From positions 1 through 64,000 of the forward strand of contig JBMYVY010000001.1 of assembly GCA_049606855.1 (NCBI GenBank): a stretch of DNA of 64,000 nucleotides. Direction: 5' to 3'. Source of the stretch: JBELHR01 sp049606855 (GTDB lineage Bacteria; Bacteroidota; Bacteroidia; Flavobacteriales; Flavobacteriaceae). Numbering within the stretch: the first letter of the stretch is position 1; each line of letters begins with the position of its first letter. The notes under the pieces were generated by a model. It searched no databases. It saw only the letters and a list, made by a program, of their open reading frames with translations, and was not told where the DNA came from. This document shows, piece by piece, positions 42,850-51,185 of the stretch. Both the position numbers and the translations under genes were made by a program.

Positions 42850-43749
42850 CTATTCTATATTAAATCCTCCGTACATTCCAATTCTTAAAAGGCCATTGTT
42901 TTTAACCTTAACCTTGACCGCATAAACAAGATTGGCTCTTTCATCTTGCGTTTGAATTGTTTTCGGGGTAAACTCAGAGTTTGGTGATATCCAAGAGATT
43001 TCACCTTGAAGTGTTTTTTGACCATCCTTTCCATAATCGGCAAAAACAGTTACCTTTTTTCCAATTGCAAGGTCTTTTAATTGCTCTGTAGTGACATAGG
43101 CTCTCAATGTCATTTCTTTTAGGTTAGCAACCCGCATTAGAGGTTGACCTGGCCCTACCACTTCATTGGCTTCTGCAAATTTCACAAGTACGGTTCCATC
43201 AAAGGGTGCTTTTATGCTGCAATTGTCAATCTGATAGCTCAATAAATCGATTTGGTTATCTAAAGCGTTAATCTGAAAATTGAGGCTTGTTTTGAGATTG
43301 GTCAAGCTGGATTTTTTTGAACGGTAGGTACTTTCAACCACTGAAATTCTAGTATTAATATCATCCAATTGTTTTTGAGTAGCAGCATCGGATTCTACCA
43401 TGTTTTTTACTCTTTTTTGATCTTTTTTAAGACCAATTAACTCTTGATCGATAGGAGATAATTCCGTTTTTATATCGGGTAATTGTGCCTTTAAGCCCTG
43501 TATTTGACTTTCAAGTTGAAGTTTCGTCATGCTTAAATTTGCACTGTCTATTTGAGCCAGTAATTGTCCTTTTTTAATAAGCATTCCTTCATAGGCAGGG
43601 AAACTAAGTAACTCTCCCATAGTTTGTGCGGATAAACTCACTTGAGTCGTTTCAAATACCCCATTAGCATTATTTACTTCAGTATTGTTTGAACAAGAGA
43701 TGAACACAGCTAAACTGATTATAATAAGTGATTTTTTCATATTATTCAT
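42850..43749 (-). CDS. HlyD/YbhG-type periplasmic adaptor lipoprotein
   Basis: 299 residues. Lipobox FISC with Cys19 (or Cys16 from the Met at residue 4), a lipoyl half-motif (AQTMGELLSFPAYEGMLIKKGQLLAQID), a coiled-coil hairpin over about residues 70-160 and the second lipoyl half (NCSIKAPFDGTVLVKFAEANEVVGPGQPLMRV), then a beta-barrel domain. It bridges the inner-membrane ABC part and the TolC channel. Overlaps the TolC gene stop by 8 bases. Confidence 0.92.
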   Translation of the reverse strand: MNNMKKSLIIISLAVFISCSNNTEVNNANGVFETTQVSLSAQTMGELLSFPAYEGMLIKKGQLLAQIDSANLSMTKLQLESQIQGLKAQLPDIKTELSPIDQELIGLKKDQKRVKNMVESDAATQKQLDDINTRISVVESTYRSKKSSLTNLKTSLNFQINALDNQIDLLSYQIDNCSIKAPFDGTVLVKFAEANEVVGPGQPLMRVANLKEMTLRAYVTTEQLKDLAIGKKVTVFADYGKDGQKTLQGEISWISPNSEFTPKTIQTQDERANLVYAVKVKVKNNGLLRIGMYGGFNIE

Positions 43750-44974
43750 TTTTTCCTGTTGTATAGTTGTATTGATAAATTGCCTTAAGATAATTGAGAT
43801 GATTTGCCTCTACTTCAGATTTAGCGATGCTTACTTCTTCCAAGTTTTGAATCAGTTCTGCCATGCCAATCGTTCCGTTATCGTATTTGTTTTGATAAGT
43901 ATTAGCTACTTGTTCTTTGAGCTCTGCGATTTTTTTTGATTGCTCGTAACGAGTCTGATAAGTCATAATAGAAGCTTGATCCTTGTAGGCACTTAGTGCC
44001 ACATTAAATTCAAATTGATCAACTTGATTTTGGATTCTAGCAATTTTGACGTCAACTAAAGCATTTTTGTTTTTATTCCTAAAAAGCCCATCGATATTCC
44101 ATGATAAACTCAATCCCCCTAAGAATAGATTATTTATTTCAGCTGGTCCTAGACCGATTTCTGGAGCTAAGTTTACCATAATACCGGTAATCCCTAATTT
44201 TGGATACAAAAAGGAAGAATTAAAACTTTTTTGAGCTTCTAATTGCTCAATCTGGGCCTGATAAACTTTTAGTTCTGGGCGGGTATAGGAATCAACCAAG
44301 GAAAATACCCGTTCGTCTGGATAAATTAATGAAGTAGATTGCTCAACTGACTCACCAATTAAATGCCCCAGCAAACTTCGATATTGTCCGGATACGATTT
44401 CAATTTCCGTGAGTTCTTGCTCAGCTTTTAACTTTGCGATATCCAATTCTTGCTTATCCGAGTTTAAAACCAGCTGATTTTCGATGGCTGTATTCAGTTT
44501 AGATTCTTGGGATTTCAGAATCTTTAAATACGAAGTGGCTGCTTGCTGTTTGTATTCCAATAGGAGTATTGCGAAATAAATTTCATTAACACGATGACGT
44601 AATTCATAAAATTGACGATCAATTTCCGCAGATTGTTGATTAATTTCGCCTTTAATAATTTCTTTTTGTCCTTTTGTAATTCCTCCATCCCATATTAATT
44701 GATTGAATTGAGTCAGGGCAACAAATTGACCGTTTGCCTTACCATCAACAGTTGGTAGCCCATCTATTATACCTCCAATGGCAGTAAAACTAAGTTGTGG
44801 ATAATAATTTTTTTTTGCATTATTCAAACTGTAGTCCTGTGCCTGGTTGATCAAATCGTATTGAATAATCATGGGGAAATTGGCTTTTGCTTTTTCCTGA
44901 CATAAACTCAAACTTAATTGTGCATAGGAATTCCATGAAAGAATAATAAAAAGTCCTGCTATAAGACGATTCAT
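43742..44974 (-). CDS. TolC family outer-membrane efflux channel
   Basis: 410 residues, signal peptide MNRLIAGLFIILSWNSYAQ, then two OEP repeats: alternating helical stretches (CQEKAKANFPMIIQYDLINQ, QQSAEIDRQFYELRHRVNEI) and short strands (LSFTAIGGIIDG, LGITGIMVNLAPEIGLG). First gene of the six-gene exporter operon; a -7 box TATCTTTA lies upstream on the minus strand near 45007. No regulator gene of TetR type is adjacent, unlike the E. coli ybh locus. Confidence 0.92.
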   Translation of the reverse strand: MNRLIAGLFIILSWNSYAQLSLSLCQEKAKANFPMIIQYDLINQAQDYSLNNAKKNYYPQLSFTAIGGIIDGLPTVDGKANGQFVALTQFNQLIWDGGITKGQKEIIKGEINQQSAEIDRQFYELRHRVNEIYFAILLLEYKQQAATSYLKILKSQESKLNTAIENQLVLNSDKQELDIAKLKAEQELTEIEIVSGQYRSLLGHLIGESVEQSTSLIYPDERVFSLVDSYTRPELKVYQAQIEQLEAQKSFNSSFLYPKLGITGIMVNLAPEIGLGPAEINNLFLGGLSLSWNIDGLFRNKNKNALVDVKIARIQNQVDQFEFNVALSAYKDQASIMTYQTRYEQSKKIAELKEQVANTYQNKYDNGTIGMAELIQNLEEVSIAKSEVEANHLNYLKAIYQYNYTTGKNE

Positions 44975-45018
44975 AGTAGTTGATTTTCAAAGAGTTTATT
45001 AAAGATAAGTAAAAAACA

Positions 45019-45038
45019 AAGACCAATTGCTTGGTCTT
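45019..45038 (-). terminator. Terminator at the end of the 45037-46680 gene group
   Basis: Stem AAGACCAA/TTGGTCTT (45019-45026 with 45031-45038), 4-base loop; in the minus direction followed by a U-rich run. The last stem bases belong to the stop codon of the alpha/beta hydrolase gene. Confidence 0.7.
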
Positions 45039-45816
45039 ATAAGCGGTTCATAATTTTAATAAGAAGGGGAAAGGCTGGATATGTCATGCCATGATCATAG
45101 CCTTGAAGTTCAATTAGTTTTACCTGTTCATTTCCATTTACTTTGAGCATTCGATAGAAGTAAGCATTTTCTTCATAACGCCCCAAGAGCTCTAAGTCTC
45201 TATCGCCAGTAATTAAAGTTATGGGAGGTGTATCCTTTCTAACATGATATAAAGGAGCATATTTGTCAATAATGGGTTGTTCACCTGGAATTCCATTCTC
45301 TTTACGAATCGTGAAATGTGTGATGGTATGACCGCTAAAAGGGACAAGTGCTGCGATGTCATTGGCCTCTATATTGTGAATTTTCAAATAGTTTTGATCC
45401 ATAACAACCATTAAAGCTAAATAACCACCAGCACTATGACCTGAAAGCACGACTTTTTTTGAATCACCTCCATATTTATTGATGTTTTCCATCGTCCAAG
45501 CAACCGCCTGAGCAGCATCCTCTAAATACACAGGTGCTAGGACTTCAGGATGAAGACGATAATTCACTGCAACAACTGCAAATCCTTGATTTTTGAGTAC
45601 TTCAGGTATTTCTTTTTCTCCAGATTGTATTCCCCCTCCATGAAACCAAACAACAGTTGCATAGTTTGATTTATCCTTTGGGTAGTATAAATCTAAAACG
45701 CATCTGTCACAGCTTAAGTCTTTTGAATAGGACAGGTTTCTTTTAAGGATGTACTCCGTTTGGCCATAGGAGAAAGAGCTGAGAATAAATAAAAATAGAA
45801 AACTAACATGTTTCAT
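45037..45816 (-). CDS. Secreted alpha/beta hydrolase (BD-FAE / HSL-like carboxylesterase)
   Basis: 259 residues with signal peptide MKHVSFLFLFILSSFSYGQ. Oxyanion motif HGGGIQSG, nucleophile GHSAGGYLAL, acid in TGDRDLELLG and histidine in GYDHGMTYP; the triad is complete. The order and spacing match the BD-FAE/HSL group of esterases. Preceded by four bases by a GNAT gene on the same strand. Substrate unknown. Confidence 0.85.
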   Translation of the reverse strand: MKHVSFLFLFILSSFSYGQTEYILKRNLSYSKDLSCDRCVLDLYYPKDKSNYATVVWFHGGGIQSGEKEIPEVLKNQGFAVVAVNYRLHPEVLAPVYLEDAAQAVAWTMENINKYGGDSKKVVLSGHSAGGYLALMVVMDQNYLKIHNIEANDIAALVPFSGHTITHFTIRKENGIPGEQPIIDKYAPLYHVRKDTPPITLITGDRDLELLGRYEENAYFYRMLKVNGNEQVKLIELQGYDHGMTYPAFPLLIKIMNRL

Positions 45817-45819
45817 GCC

Positions 45820-46350
45820 TTAAAAAAATGCTTCCGGGTATTGGACCATGCCGTTTACCTGAGCAAGGCTTCCAGGAACTAGTTCTTTGACCATACAAAA
45901 GTGATCAGGAACTTGAAAATGAAAGTGTATTCCGTGTTTTGAACAAGTCTCATAACCAAAACGAGGATAGTATTCAGGGTGGCCGAGTAACACCACAAAT
46001 TGATAACCCAAAGCTTCAACATAACTGTGTCCGCGATTTATGAGTTCCGCACCAATGCCTTTCTTTTGAAATTTTGGTAAAACGGCAACAGGAGCAAGAG
46101 CCAAGCCTTTATATCGTTGATCAGAGTTTTCAGAGACTACCTCAATAGGGGATAATAAAATAAATCCGACAACTTCATCATCAATTTTTGCCACTAAAGC
46201 TAAATCCGAAATATAATCATCAGATGCTCTTAATCGTTTTACTAAGTCATGTTCTAAATGATCTGAATAGGGGTCGTCTTTAAAAGCTTCTATTAAAAGA
46301 TCTTCAATAGCTTGATAATCTTCTTTTTGTTCCTTAAGTATTTCAATCAT
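45820..46350 (-). CDS. GNAT family N-acetyltransferase (YhbS type)
   Basis: 176 residues. The acetyl-CoA loop VLPKFQKKGIGAELINRG fits Q/RxxGxG/A; GFILLSPIEVV, GLALAPVAVLP and FVVLLGHPEYYPRFGYE are the COG3153/YhbS signatures. Acceptor unknown. Middle gene of three closely spaced minus-strand genes (45037-46680). Confidence 0.85.
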   Translation of the reverse strand: MIEILKEQKEDYQAIEDLLIEAFKDDPYSDHLEHDLVKRLRASDDYISDLALVAKIDDEVVGFILLSPIEVVSENSDQRYKGLALAPVAVLPKFQKKGIGAELINRGHSYVEALGYQFVVLLGHPEYYPRFGYETCSKHGIHFHFQVPDHFCMVKELVPGSLAQVNGMVQYPEAFF

Positions 46351-46359
46351 GTTTTTTTA

Positions 46360-46680
46360 TTAGGGTTTGAGATAATTTCCATCTCTATCTGTAAACCTTC
46401 CTGAGATTATTAAAATCAAATCAATAATGTACCAAAGCCCAAGTCCCCCTATAGTTAAAAGCATAAGAATCCCTGTTCCTATTTTATTATTGTAAAAACG
46501 ATGAATTCCAAGAGTACCCAAGAAAAAACATAGCAAAAAAGTTACTAGCCAATCTGAATTTTTTGATTCTATCTCATTTTCAACCGGTTGAATGGTATGA
46601 CATTTGGGGCAACTGGTCGCATTTGCGTTAATTAATGCTCCACAATTGGGACAATATTTTTCGTAAGCCTGGCGCTGCAT
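46360..46680 (-). CDS. TM2 domain protein with N-terminal zinc ribbon
   Basis: 106 residues. A zinc ribbon CPNCGA...CPKCH at residues 10-35 is followed by a linker and a TM2 domain (LCFFLGTLGIHRFYNNKIGTGILMLLTIGGLGLWYIIDLILI) with two helices and the conserved GxHRFY and DRDGN. Small inner-membrane protein of unknown function. It opens the three-gene group and is divergent from the fasciclin gene across a 234-base region rich in GTTTAAC half-sites. Confidence 0.85.
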   Translation of the reverse strand: MQRQAYEKYCPNCGALINANATSCPKCHTIQPVENEIESKNSDWLVTFLLCFFLGTLGIHRFYNNKIGTGILMLLTIGGLGLWYIIDLILIISGRFTDRDGNYLKP

Positions 46681-46864
46681 TTGATTTTTTTTTGGGAAGT
46701 TAAAAAAAATTAAAATAGTCTCTGTTTTGTTTAACGTTTTATTGATTGTCTTGAATTTATGTTTTTCTATGGTTTCATAGAAATCAGTCGTTTAACCCAT
46801 ATTATACCTCAAAAAAGGGATTAAACAAGACTGTTAAAAATTTATTAAAGGCAATTGTACAACC

Positions 46865-46893
46865 TTGTTTTGTTTAACATATTTATATATTTG
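46865..46893 (+). promoter_or_regulatory. Fasciclin gene promoter, TTG-N18-TATATTTG
   Basis: TTG at 46865-46867, 18-base spacer, perfect TAnnTTTG box TATATTTG at 46886-46893; 21 bases to the ATG. The whole promoter core is enclosed by the inverted repeat. Confidence 0.6.
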
Positions 46894-46903
46894 TTAAACA
46901 AAA
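46868..46903. repeat. Perfect 12-base inverted repeat around the fasciclin -7 box
   Basis: Arm TTTTGTTTAACA (46868-46879), 12-base spacer, arm TGTTAAACAAAA (46892-46903). The arms are fully complementary and the second overlaps the last two bases of the -7 box, so it reads as a regulator site acting on this promoter. Confidence 0.7.
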
Positions 46904-46914
46904 ACACTTTTATT

Positions 46915-48306
46915 ATGAGAAATTTTAAATACCTGTATTACCCTATTTTATTATTGATTTTAAATATTGCTGTTGTCTCTTGTGTTGACGATGATGATAT
47001 GGAACCGGATGTGATTCAACCGATGAACTTGGTAGAATTAGCTTCCTCTGATGATGATTTAACTTCCCTTGTTGCGGCTTTGGTTGCAGCAGACGGAGAT
47101 TTGCCAGCGGCTTTAAGTGGATCTAATAATTACACGGTTTTGGCTCCTTCAAATGAAGCTTTTAGCACATTTTTAAATCAAAACGGATTTAGTTCACTTT
47201 CTGAGGTACCGACTGATGTACTTTCTCAAATTTTATTAAATCATGTTATTTCTGGTAGAGTTGCTTCCACTGATTTAACAGGAGCGGGATCGGGATATAC
47301 CAATACGCTTGCAACTGGAGCGGGAGACATGCCTATGAGTTTGTATTTTGATACATCTAATGGAGTTATGTTTAACGGCATTTCTACAGTAACTGCTGCT
47401 GATTTGAATGCAACCAATGGTATTGTGCATAAAGTAGACGCAGTTATTGGTTTGCCTACAATTGTCGATCATGCAGTTGCAAACCCCAATTTTAGTTCTT
47501 TAGTTGGTGCATTAACTACTGATGGGAACACTACCTTTACAGATTTGTTATCAACCGCTGGAGATTTTACCGTATTTGCACCCTTAAATGATGCTTTTGC
47601 TTCTTTCACAAACCCGATGGCTAATGATCTAAATGCAATCTTGGCGAATCATGTAATTGTAGGAGCAAGCGTTTTTTCTTCTGATTTAACTACTGGATAC
47701 GTTAAAACGGCTGCAATGATGCCAATGAGCAATAACTACATCGACATGTATATTAATGCAGATAATGCCAGTTTAAATGGATCTTCTATGGTTGTTCTTG
47801 CGGATGTTGTAGCATCGAATGGTGTGATTCATGCAGTAGATCAAGTTATTGATTTACCAACGGTAGTAACCATGGCACTTGCAGATGACACATTTTCAAC
47901 CTTAGTTGCGGCCTTAACAAGAGAGGATTTACAAACTGATTTCGTTTCAATTTTAAATGGAATGGATATGGAATTGTATCCTTTTACAGTCTTTGCTCCA
48001 ACAAATGATGCATTTGGTGCACTTTTAACCGAGTTGGAATTATCTGGTCTTGGAGATATAGATGAGCCTACGTTAAGCGCGACATTAATGAATCACGTTG
48101 TTAGTGGAGCTAATGTTTTATCAACGGATCTTTCAAATCAAATGATTGTGAACACCTTAGATGGAATGCAAACCATTGATTTAACTGATGGGGCAAAAAT
48201 TATAGACCAAAACGGAAGAATGGCTAATATTGTTGTTGTTGATGTTCAAACAGCAAATGGAGTTATTCACGTAATTGATAAAGTTATTTTACCGAATTTA
48301 AATTAG
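46915..48306 (+). CDS. Lipoprotein with three fasciclin (FAS1) domains
   Basis: 463 residues from the ATG at 46915 (an ATG at 46855 lies upstream of the promoter box). Signal peptide MRNFKYLYYPILLLILNIAV with lipobox VVSC, Cys23, then the acidic VDDDDMEPD, which may direct surface export of lipoproteins. Three FAS1 domains of about 130 residues follow, each with an FTVFAPxNDAF-type H1 motif (YTVLAPSNEAF, FTVFAPLNDAF, FTVFAPTNDAF) and a second NGVIHxxDxVI motif. Probably a surface adhesion or matrix protein. It heads a stretch with flavin reductase and TspO on the opposite strand. Confidence 0.92.
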   Translation: MRNFKYLYYPILLLILNIAVVSCVDDDDMEPDVIQPMNLVELASSDDDLTSLVAALVAADGDLPAALSGSNNYTVLAPSNEAFSTFLNQNGFSSLSEVPTDVLSQILLNHVISGRVASTDLTGAGSGYTNTLATGAGDMPMSLYFDTSNGVMFNGISTVTAADLNATNGIVHKVDAVIGLPTIVDHAVANPNFSSLVGALTTDGNTTFTDLLSTAGDFTVFAPLNDAFASFTNPMANDLNAILANHVIVGASVFSSDLTTGYVKTAAMMPMSNNYIDMYINADNASLNGSSMVVLADVVASNGVIHAVDQVIDLPTVVTMALADDTFSTLVAALTREDLQTDFVSILNGMDMELYPFTVFAPTNDAFGALLTELELSGLGDIDEPTLSATLMNHVVSGANVLSTDLSNQMIVNTLDGMQTIDLTDGAKIIDQNGRMANIVVVDVQTANGVIHVIDKVILPNLN

Positions 48307-48341
48307 TAGAATCCAATTGATTTTATTTTATTGTTTGATAG

Positions 48342-48375
48342 GCTAGGTGGTTGAAAAATCACCTAGCTTTTTTTT
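48342..48375 (+). terminator. Terminator of the fasciclin gene
   Basis: Stem GCTAGGTG/CACCTAGC (48342-48349 with 48360-48367) followed by T8. Its T run touches the stop codon of the convergent flavin reductase gene. Confidence 0.85.
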
Positions 48376-49009
48376 ATTTAAACTTTGGAACTTCATTGAC
48401 ACGTGCATAAGGAAATGCATCAATTTTATTCAGTGAATAATAGGTATTAAGACCGCTGATTCCAGCGATGCCCGCTTTGTCTAATCTAAGTGCATTAAAG
48501 TCGTTTAAATCGGATTCATTTATTTCCAAGTAAACTACTTCCCCTATTATGAGCTTGGTGTCATTTAGCTTAATATCTAACTCCTCTCGAAACTTCATTC
48601 CCAATTTAATTGGGCTTTCTTTTACAAAAGGGATTTCAAATTCCTCACAATCATAAGGTTCAATATCTAGGCGTTCAAATTCGTTCACTTCACGATCGAA
48701 CTTTGCAGAACTATAATGAGCTTTTTCAACCAGGTTTGTTGGAATTGCATTTATGGCATAAATGCCCCTTTCTTGAATATTTTCATAGGTGTGTCTTGGG
48801 ACCTCTCCACTGGGACGAACTACAAATCCAATTAGTGGTGGATTAGAACCTAAATGTATGACCGAACTGAATATTGCCAGGTTTGGGTTTCCTTGATTAT
48901 CTAGAGTAGAAATCAAATTTGCGGGTTTAATTCCAGTAATACTATTTATAAGATGCAAACGATCCTTTTTAGATAATTCTTCAATATTTTTTTTAGTATA
49001 GCTCTTCAT
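48374..49009 (-). CDS. Flavin reductase-like (flavoredoxin) FMN-binding protein
   Basis: 211 residues from the ATG at 49009; the ATG at 49027 would add six residues and overlap tspO. FMN-binding split barrel: SITGIKPANLISTLDNQGNP, NLAIFSSVIHLGSNPPLIGF, VVRPSGEVPRHTYENI, GIYAINAIP. Flavoredoxin-type members reduce or bind FMN. The gene follows tspO with two bases between, so they are an operon. Convergent with the fasciclin gene. Confidence 0.88.
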   Translation of the reverse strand: MKSYTKKNIEELSKKDRLHLINSITGIKPANLISTLDNQGNPNLAIFSSVIHLGSNPPLIGFVVRPSGEVPRHTYENIQERGIYAINAIPTNLVEKAHYSSAKFDREVNEFERLDIEPYDCEEFEIPFVKESPIKLGMKFREELDIKLNDTKLIIGEVVYLEINESDLNDFNALRLDKAGIAGISGLNTYYSLNKIDAFPYARVNEVPKFK

Positions 49010-49011
49010 GA

Positions 49012-49464
49012 CTAATTGTATAAGCAAGTGTATAAATTCAAACTGTCGGCAATTATTAGCCAGACTATATAAGGCATTATTAATAGGGTATAGGCTCCTA
49101 ATTCATCTTTAAAGCACAAGCCCAGAATACTTACAATAACAGTCAATGATATAATAATAATTAAGGCCAAATCCATATTTTGATAATGGAAATAAGCAGG
49201 GTTCCACAATACGTTTAATAAAAATTGTAAAATAAATAGAATCCAGATTTCTTTGGTGCCAACAAGGCTGAGTTTTGCCATAAAAATTGAAAAACAAATC
49301 ATAATTGTTGTCCAGGCAAATCCAAATACCCATCCAGGTGGAGTCCATGGAGCTTTGTTTAAATTAGTATACCAATCTGAACTGACACCAGTATTGGTAA
49401 ATAAACTCCCGAGGTATAAGCCCCCGAAATTTATAGCTAAAAAGATAAGGGTACGAACTAACAT
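49012..49464 (-). CDS. tspO: TspO/MBR family tryptophan-rich sensory protein
   Basis: 150 residues, five hydrophobic helices. WYTNLNKAPWTPPGWVFGFAW with the PPxWxFG loop, LQFLLNVLWNPAYFHYQN (helix 3 with the LNxxW motif) and a last helix PYIVWLIIADSLN are typical. TspO binds porphyrins and is linked to light, oxygen and stress responses. A TAACTTTA box lies about 10 bases before the ATG. Co-transcribed with the flavin reductase. Confidence 0.93.
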   Translation of the reverse strand: MLVRTLIFLAINFGGLYLGSLFTNTGVSSDWYTNLNKAPWTPPGWVFGFAWTTIMICFSIFMAKLSLVGTKEIWILFILQFLLNVLWNPAYFHYQNMDLALIIIISLTVIVSILGLCFKDELGAYTLLIMPYIVWLIIADSLNLYTCLYN

Positions 49465-49495
49465 GTTTTTCCCCTAAAGTTAAGCATAAATGAGC

Positions 49496-50113
49496 TTATT
49501 TGTCTAATTCAAGTTGCAATTGTTCAAAAAACATTCCAGCGTGATAACCATCTGCAAAACCGTGGTGCATTTCAAGAGAAACCGGCATTTGATGATCAAT
49601 AATTTTACCCACCGAAACTCTAGGAACGCTTTGCCCTTTTTGAAAGGAAGTGGCATGACTTAAACTGCTAAAATGTATCCAAGGCAAGGCTGAAAAATGA
49701 ATGACATCGACCCGCGAGGCATTTTCAGTTAGATTGATTCCCGAAGTGGATTGGACATGAAGCATTTCATGCTTTAGAGCACGGTCAAATTCAGATGAAT
49801 CCTCATTAAACTCAACAAATGAAAATCCAAAACTTTTGTCTTCCCTAAAGGTGGTAGGACTTACGTTGATTTTATCAAAAAGAACAATATCCTCATTTTG
49901 AACTCTAAGTCGAAATGCAGGGATTTTATTTATTGCTTTTAAAACAGCGTGTAAATAATAACTATATAAGGATTGATTAAGGCTTTTTGCTCGAGACTTG
50001 GCTTTTTCGGTATTAACCGTTGCTACAACTCCCCAATATGGATTGTCTAGAGCATTAAAAAACTCGAAATGCTCTTTTCTTTCCCAGGTTTCGATATCGA
50101 TGCTTGTATACAT
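49496..50113 (-). CDS. Chloramphenicol acetyltransferase-family protein
   Basis: 205 residues, usual CAT length. The catalytic H183-H184-G-F-A-D-G motif and the final FEQLQLEL helix fit CatA; also SLYSYYLHAVLKAINKIPAFRLR and DKSFGFSFVEF. Bacteroidota genomes often carry such chromosomal CAT-like proteins of unknown acceptor, so it need not give chloramphenicol resistance. It has a -7 box four bases before the ATG, located in the end of the preceding gene. Confidence 0.85.
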   Translation of the reverse strand: MYTSIDIETWERKEHFEFFNALDNPYWGVVATVNTEKAKSRAKSLNQSLYSYYLHAVLKAINKIPAFRLRVQNEDIVLFDKINVSPTTFREDKSFGFSFVEFNEDSSEFDRALKHEMLHVQSTSGINLTENASRVDVIHFSALPWIHFSSLSHATSFQKGQSVPRVSVGKIIDHQMPVSLEMHHGFADGYHAGMFFEQLQLELDK

Positions 50114-50117
50114 AAAG

Positions 50118-50125
50118 CAAAATTA
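50118..50125 (-). promoter_or_regulatory. -7 box TAATTTTG of the CAT-like gene, four bases before the ATG
   Basis: Minus-strand TAATTTTG (perfect TAnnTTTG), then CTTT and the ATG at 50113. It overlaps the stop codon of the gene at 50123-51151. Confidence 0.5.
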
Positions 50126-51151
50126 CATCAAGGCAATTGACTTTTCAAATTTTAAGACGATATCATTGAGCTCATTTAAACAATCATTGAGGTCCTTACC
50201 GTTTTGATACAACTCCATTCTGTAGGCGGGATGAAATTTTTCGAGCACACGAGAAGTGTTATAGCCGAGAGCGTACCAATAATTATCATTTAAAATGAGT
50301 TCAAGATTTGGATCGTTATCTGGATTATATCCCTTAAATGGACCATTTGAATTGCTAAGATAGGTTTTTGCAAGGCATTCAAAAAAACGTGCATGTCCCT
50401 CTAAGGTCACTTGGTAGTTTTCTAATTCAAAAATAGGAGCGGCAAATTGATCCATAGTGTAAACCTTTCTATCAGAGCGAATTTTTGCAAGTTCATTTAA
50501 GCCATCAATCAAATCCAATTCTTCTTTCCATATTTGATTTAAGATCTCATTTTCTTTGAGAATATAGGCTTTTATACGCTCATTCTTAAAATAGGAGTGA
50601 AGAAGTTCTTGATTGTTATATTTGCTCATGATATTCCTTCCATAGCGCTCGAAATCTTTAAAACTACGCTGGTAATCGTGAAATAATTCATGCAAGACCA
50701 TCACGGACCAGTCTTGTTCCCCGTTAAGATCTGGTATGAATTTTTTGGTCAATTCAAAACTACTGATGCTAACTATCGTATGCTTATAGGCCAAAGAAGT
50801 CGAATCTGTACTGAAATCAGAAGAAAAGTGAAACTGTGTACTATCTTTGAATTTTTGTGAAAGAACTATACTTGGATAATTCGCAATAGTATCAAAGTCT
50901 CTGTGCTCAAAATTTCTCAAAATAAATGGATTTGGAGCAATTACCAAAGGGTTATACTGATTGTAAACTACTATAGATCCAATATTCTCATGATAATTTA
51001 AATCAGGATAGAAGGCCGTTGCAACTTCATGTTTTAGATCCAATACGGAATCCATTTCATCCGAGTTGATCGTTTGGAATGAATCATGGTTTTGACAGGC
51101 AATAAATAAAAGTGGGTAGAAGGATTTAATCAATAATTGATTAAACTTCAT
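50123..51151 (-). CDS. Putative zinc metallopeptidase lipoprotein with HExxH
   Basis: 342 residues. Lipobox FIAC with Cys19 after MKFNQLLIKSFYPLL. A zincin motif H154-E-L-F-H158 lies in a helix WSVMVLHELFHDYQRSF and a later glutamate in TLEGHARFFECLA could be the third zinc ligand. The rest is not recognised. The motif and the lipid anchor suggest a membrane-bound protease, but without a clear family it may be only a metal-binding protein. Flanked by the CAT-like and DUF1801 genes on the same strand. Confidence 0.6.
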   Translation of the reverse strand: MKFNQLLIKSFYPLLFIACQNHDSFQTINSDEMDSVLDLKHEVATAFYPDLNYHENIGSIVVYNQYNPLVIAPNPFILRNFEHRDFDTIANYPSIVLSQKFKDSTQFHFSSDFSTDSTSLAYKHTIVSISSFELTKKFIPDLNGEQDWSVMVLHELFHDYQRSFKDFERYGRNIMSKYNNQELLHSYFKNERIKAYILKENEILNQIWKEELDLIDGLNELAKIRSDRKVYTMDQFAAPIFELENYQVTLEGHARFFECLAKTYLSNSNGPFKGYNPDNDPNLELILNDNYWYALGYNTSRVLEKFHPAYRMELYQNGKDLNDCLNELNDIVLKFEKSIALM

Positions 51152-51185
51152 AGTTTTAATTTTTGTGAAAAATAATAAATTTAAT

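Larger units (their letters stand above)
46681..46914. other. Intergenic region with repeated GTTTAAC half-sites
   Basis: Between divergent TM2 and fasciclin genes. TTTTGTTTAAC at 46725-46735, GTTTAAC at 46790-46796, the reverse form TTAAACAAG at 46821-46829, and the perfect inverted repeat at 46868-46903. No small gene was seen. Confidence 0.6.

Noticed and set aside
49496..50113. Acquired chloramphenicol resistance gene
   Set aside because: No mobile context and codon usage like the neighbours; chromosomal CAT-like proteins are common in this group.
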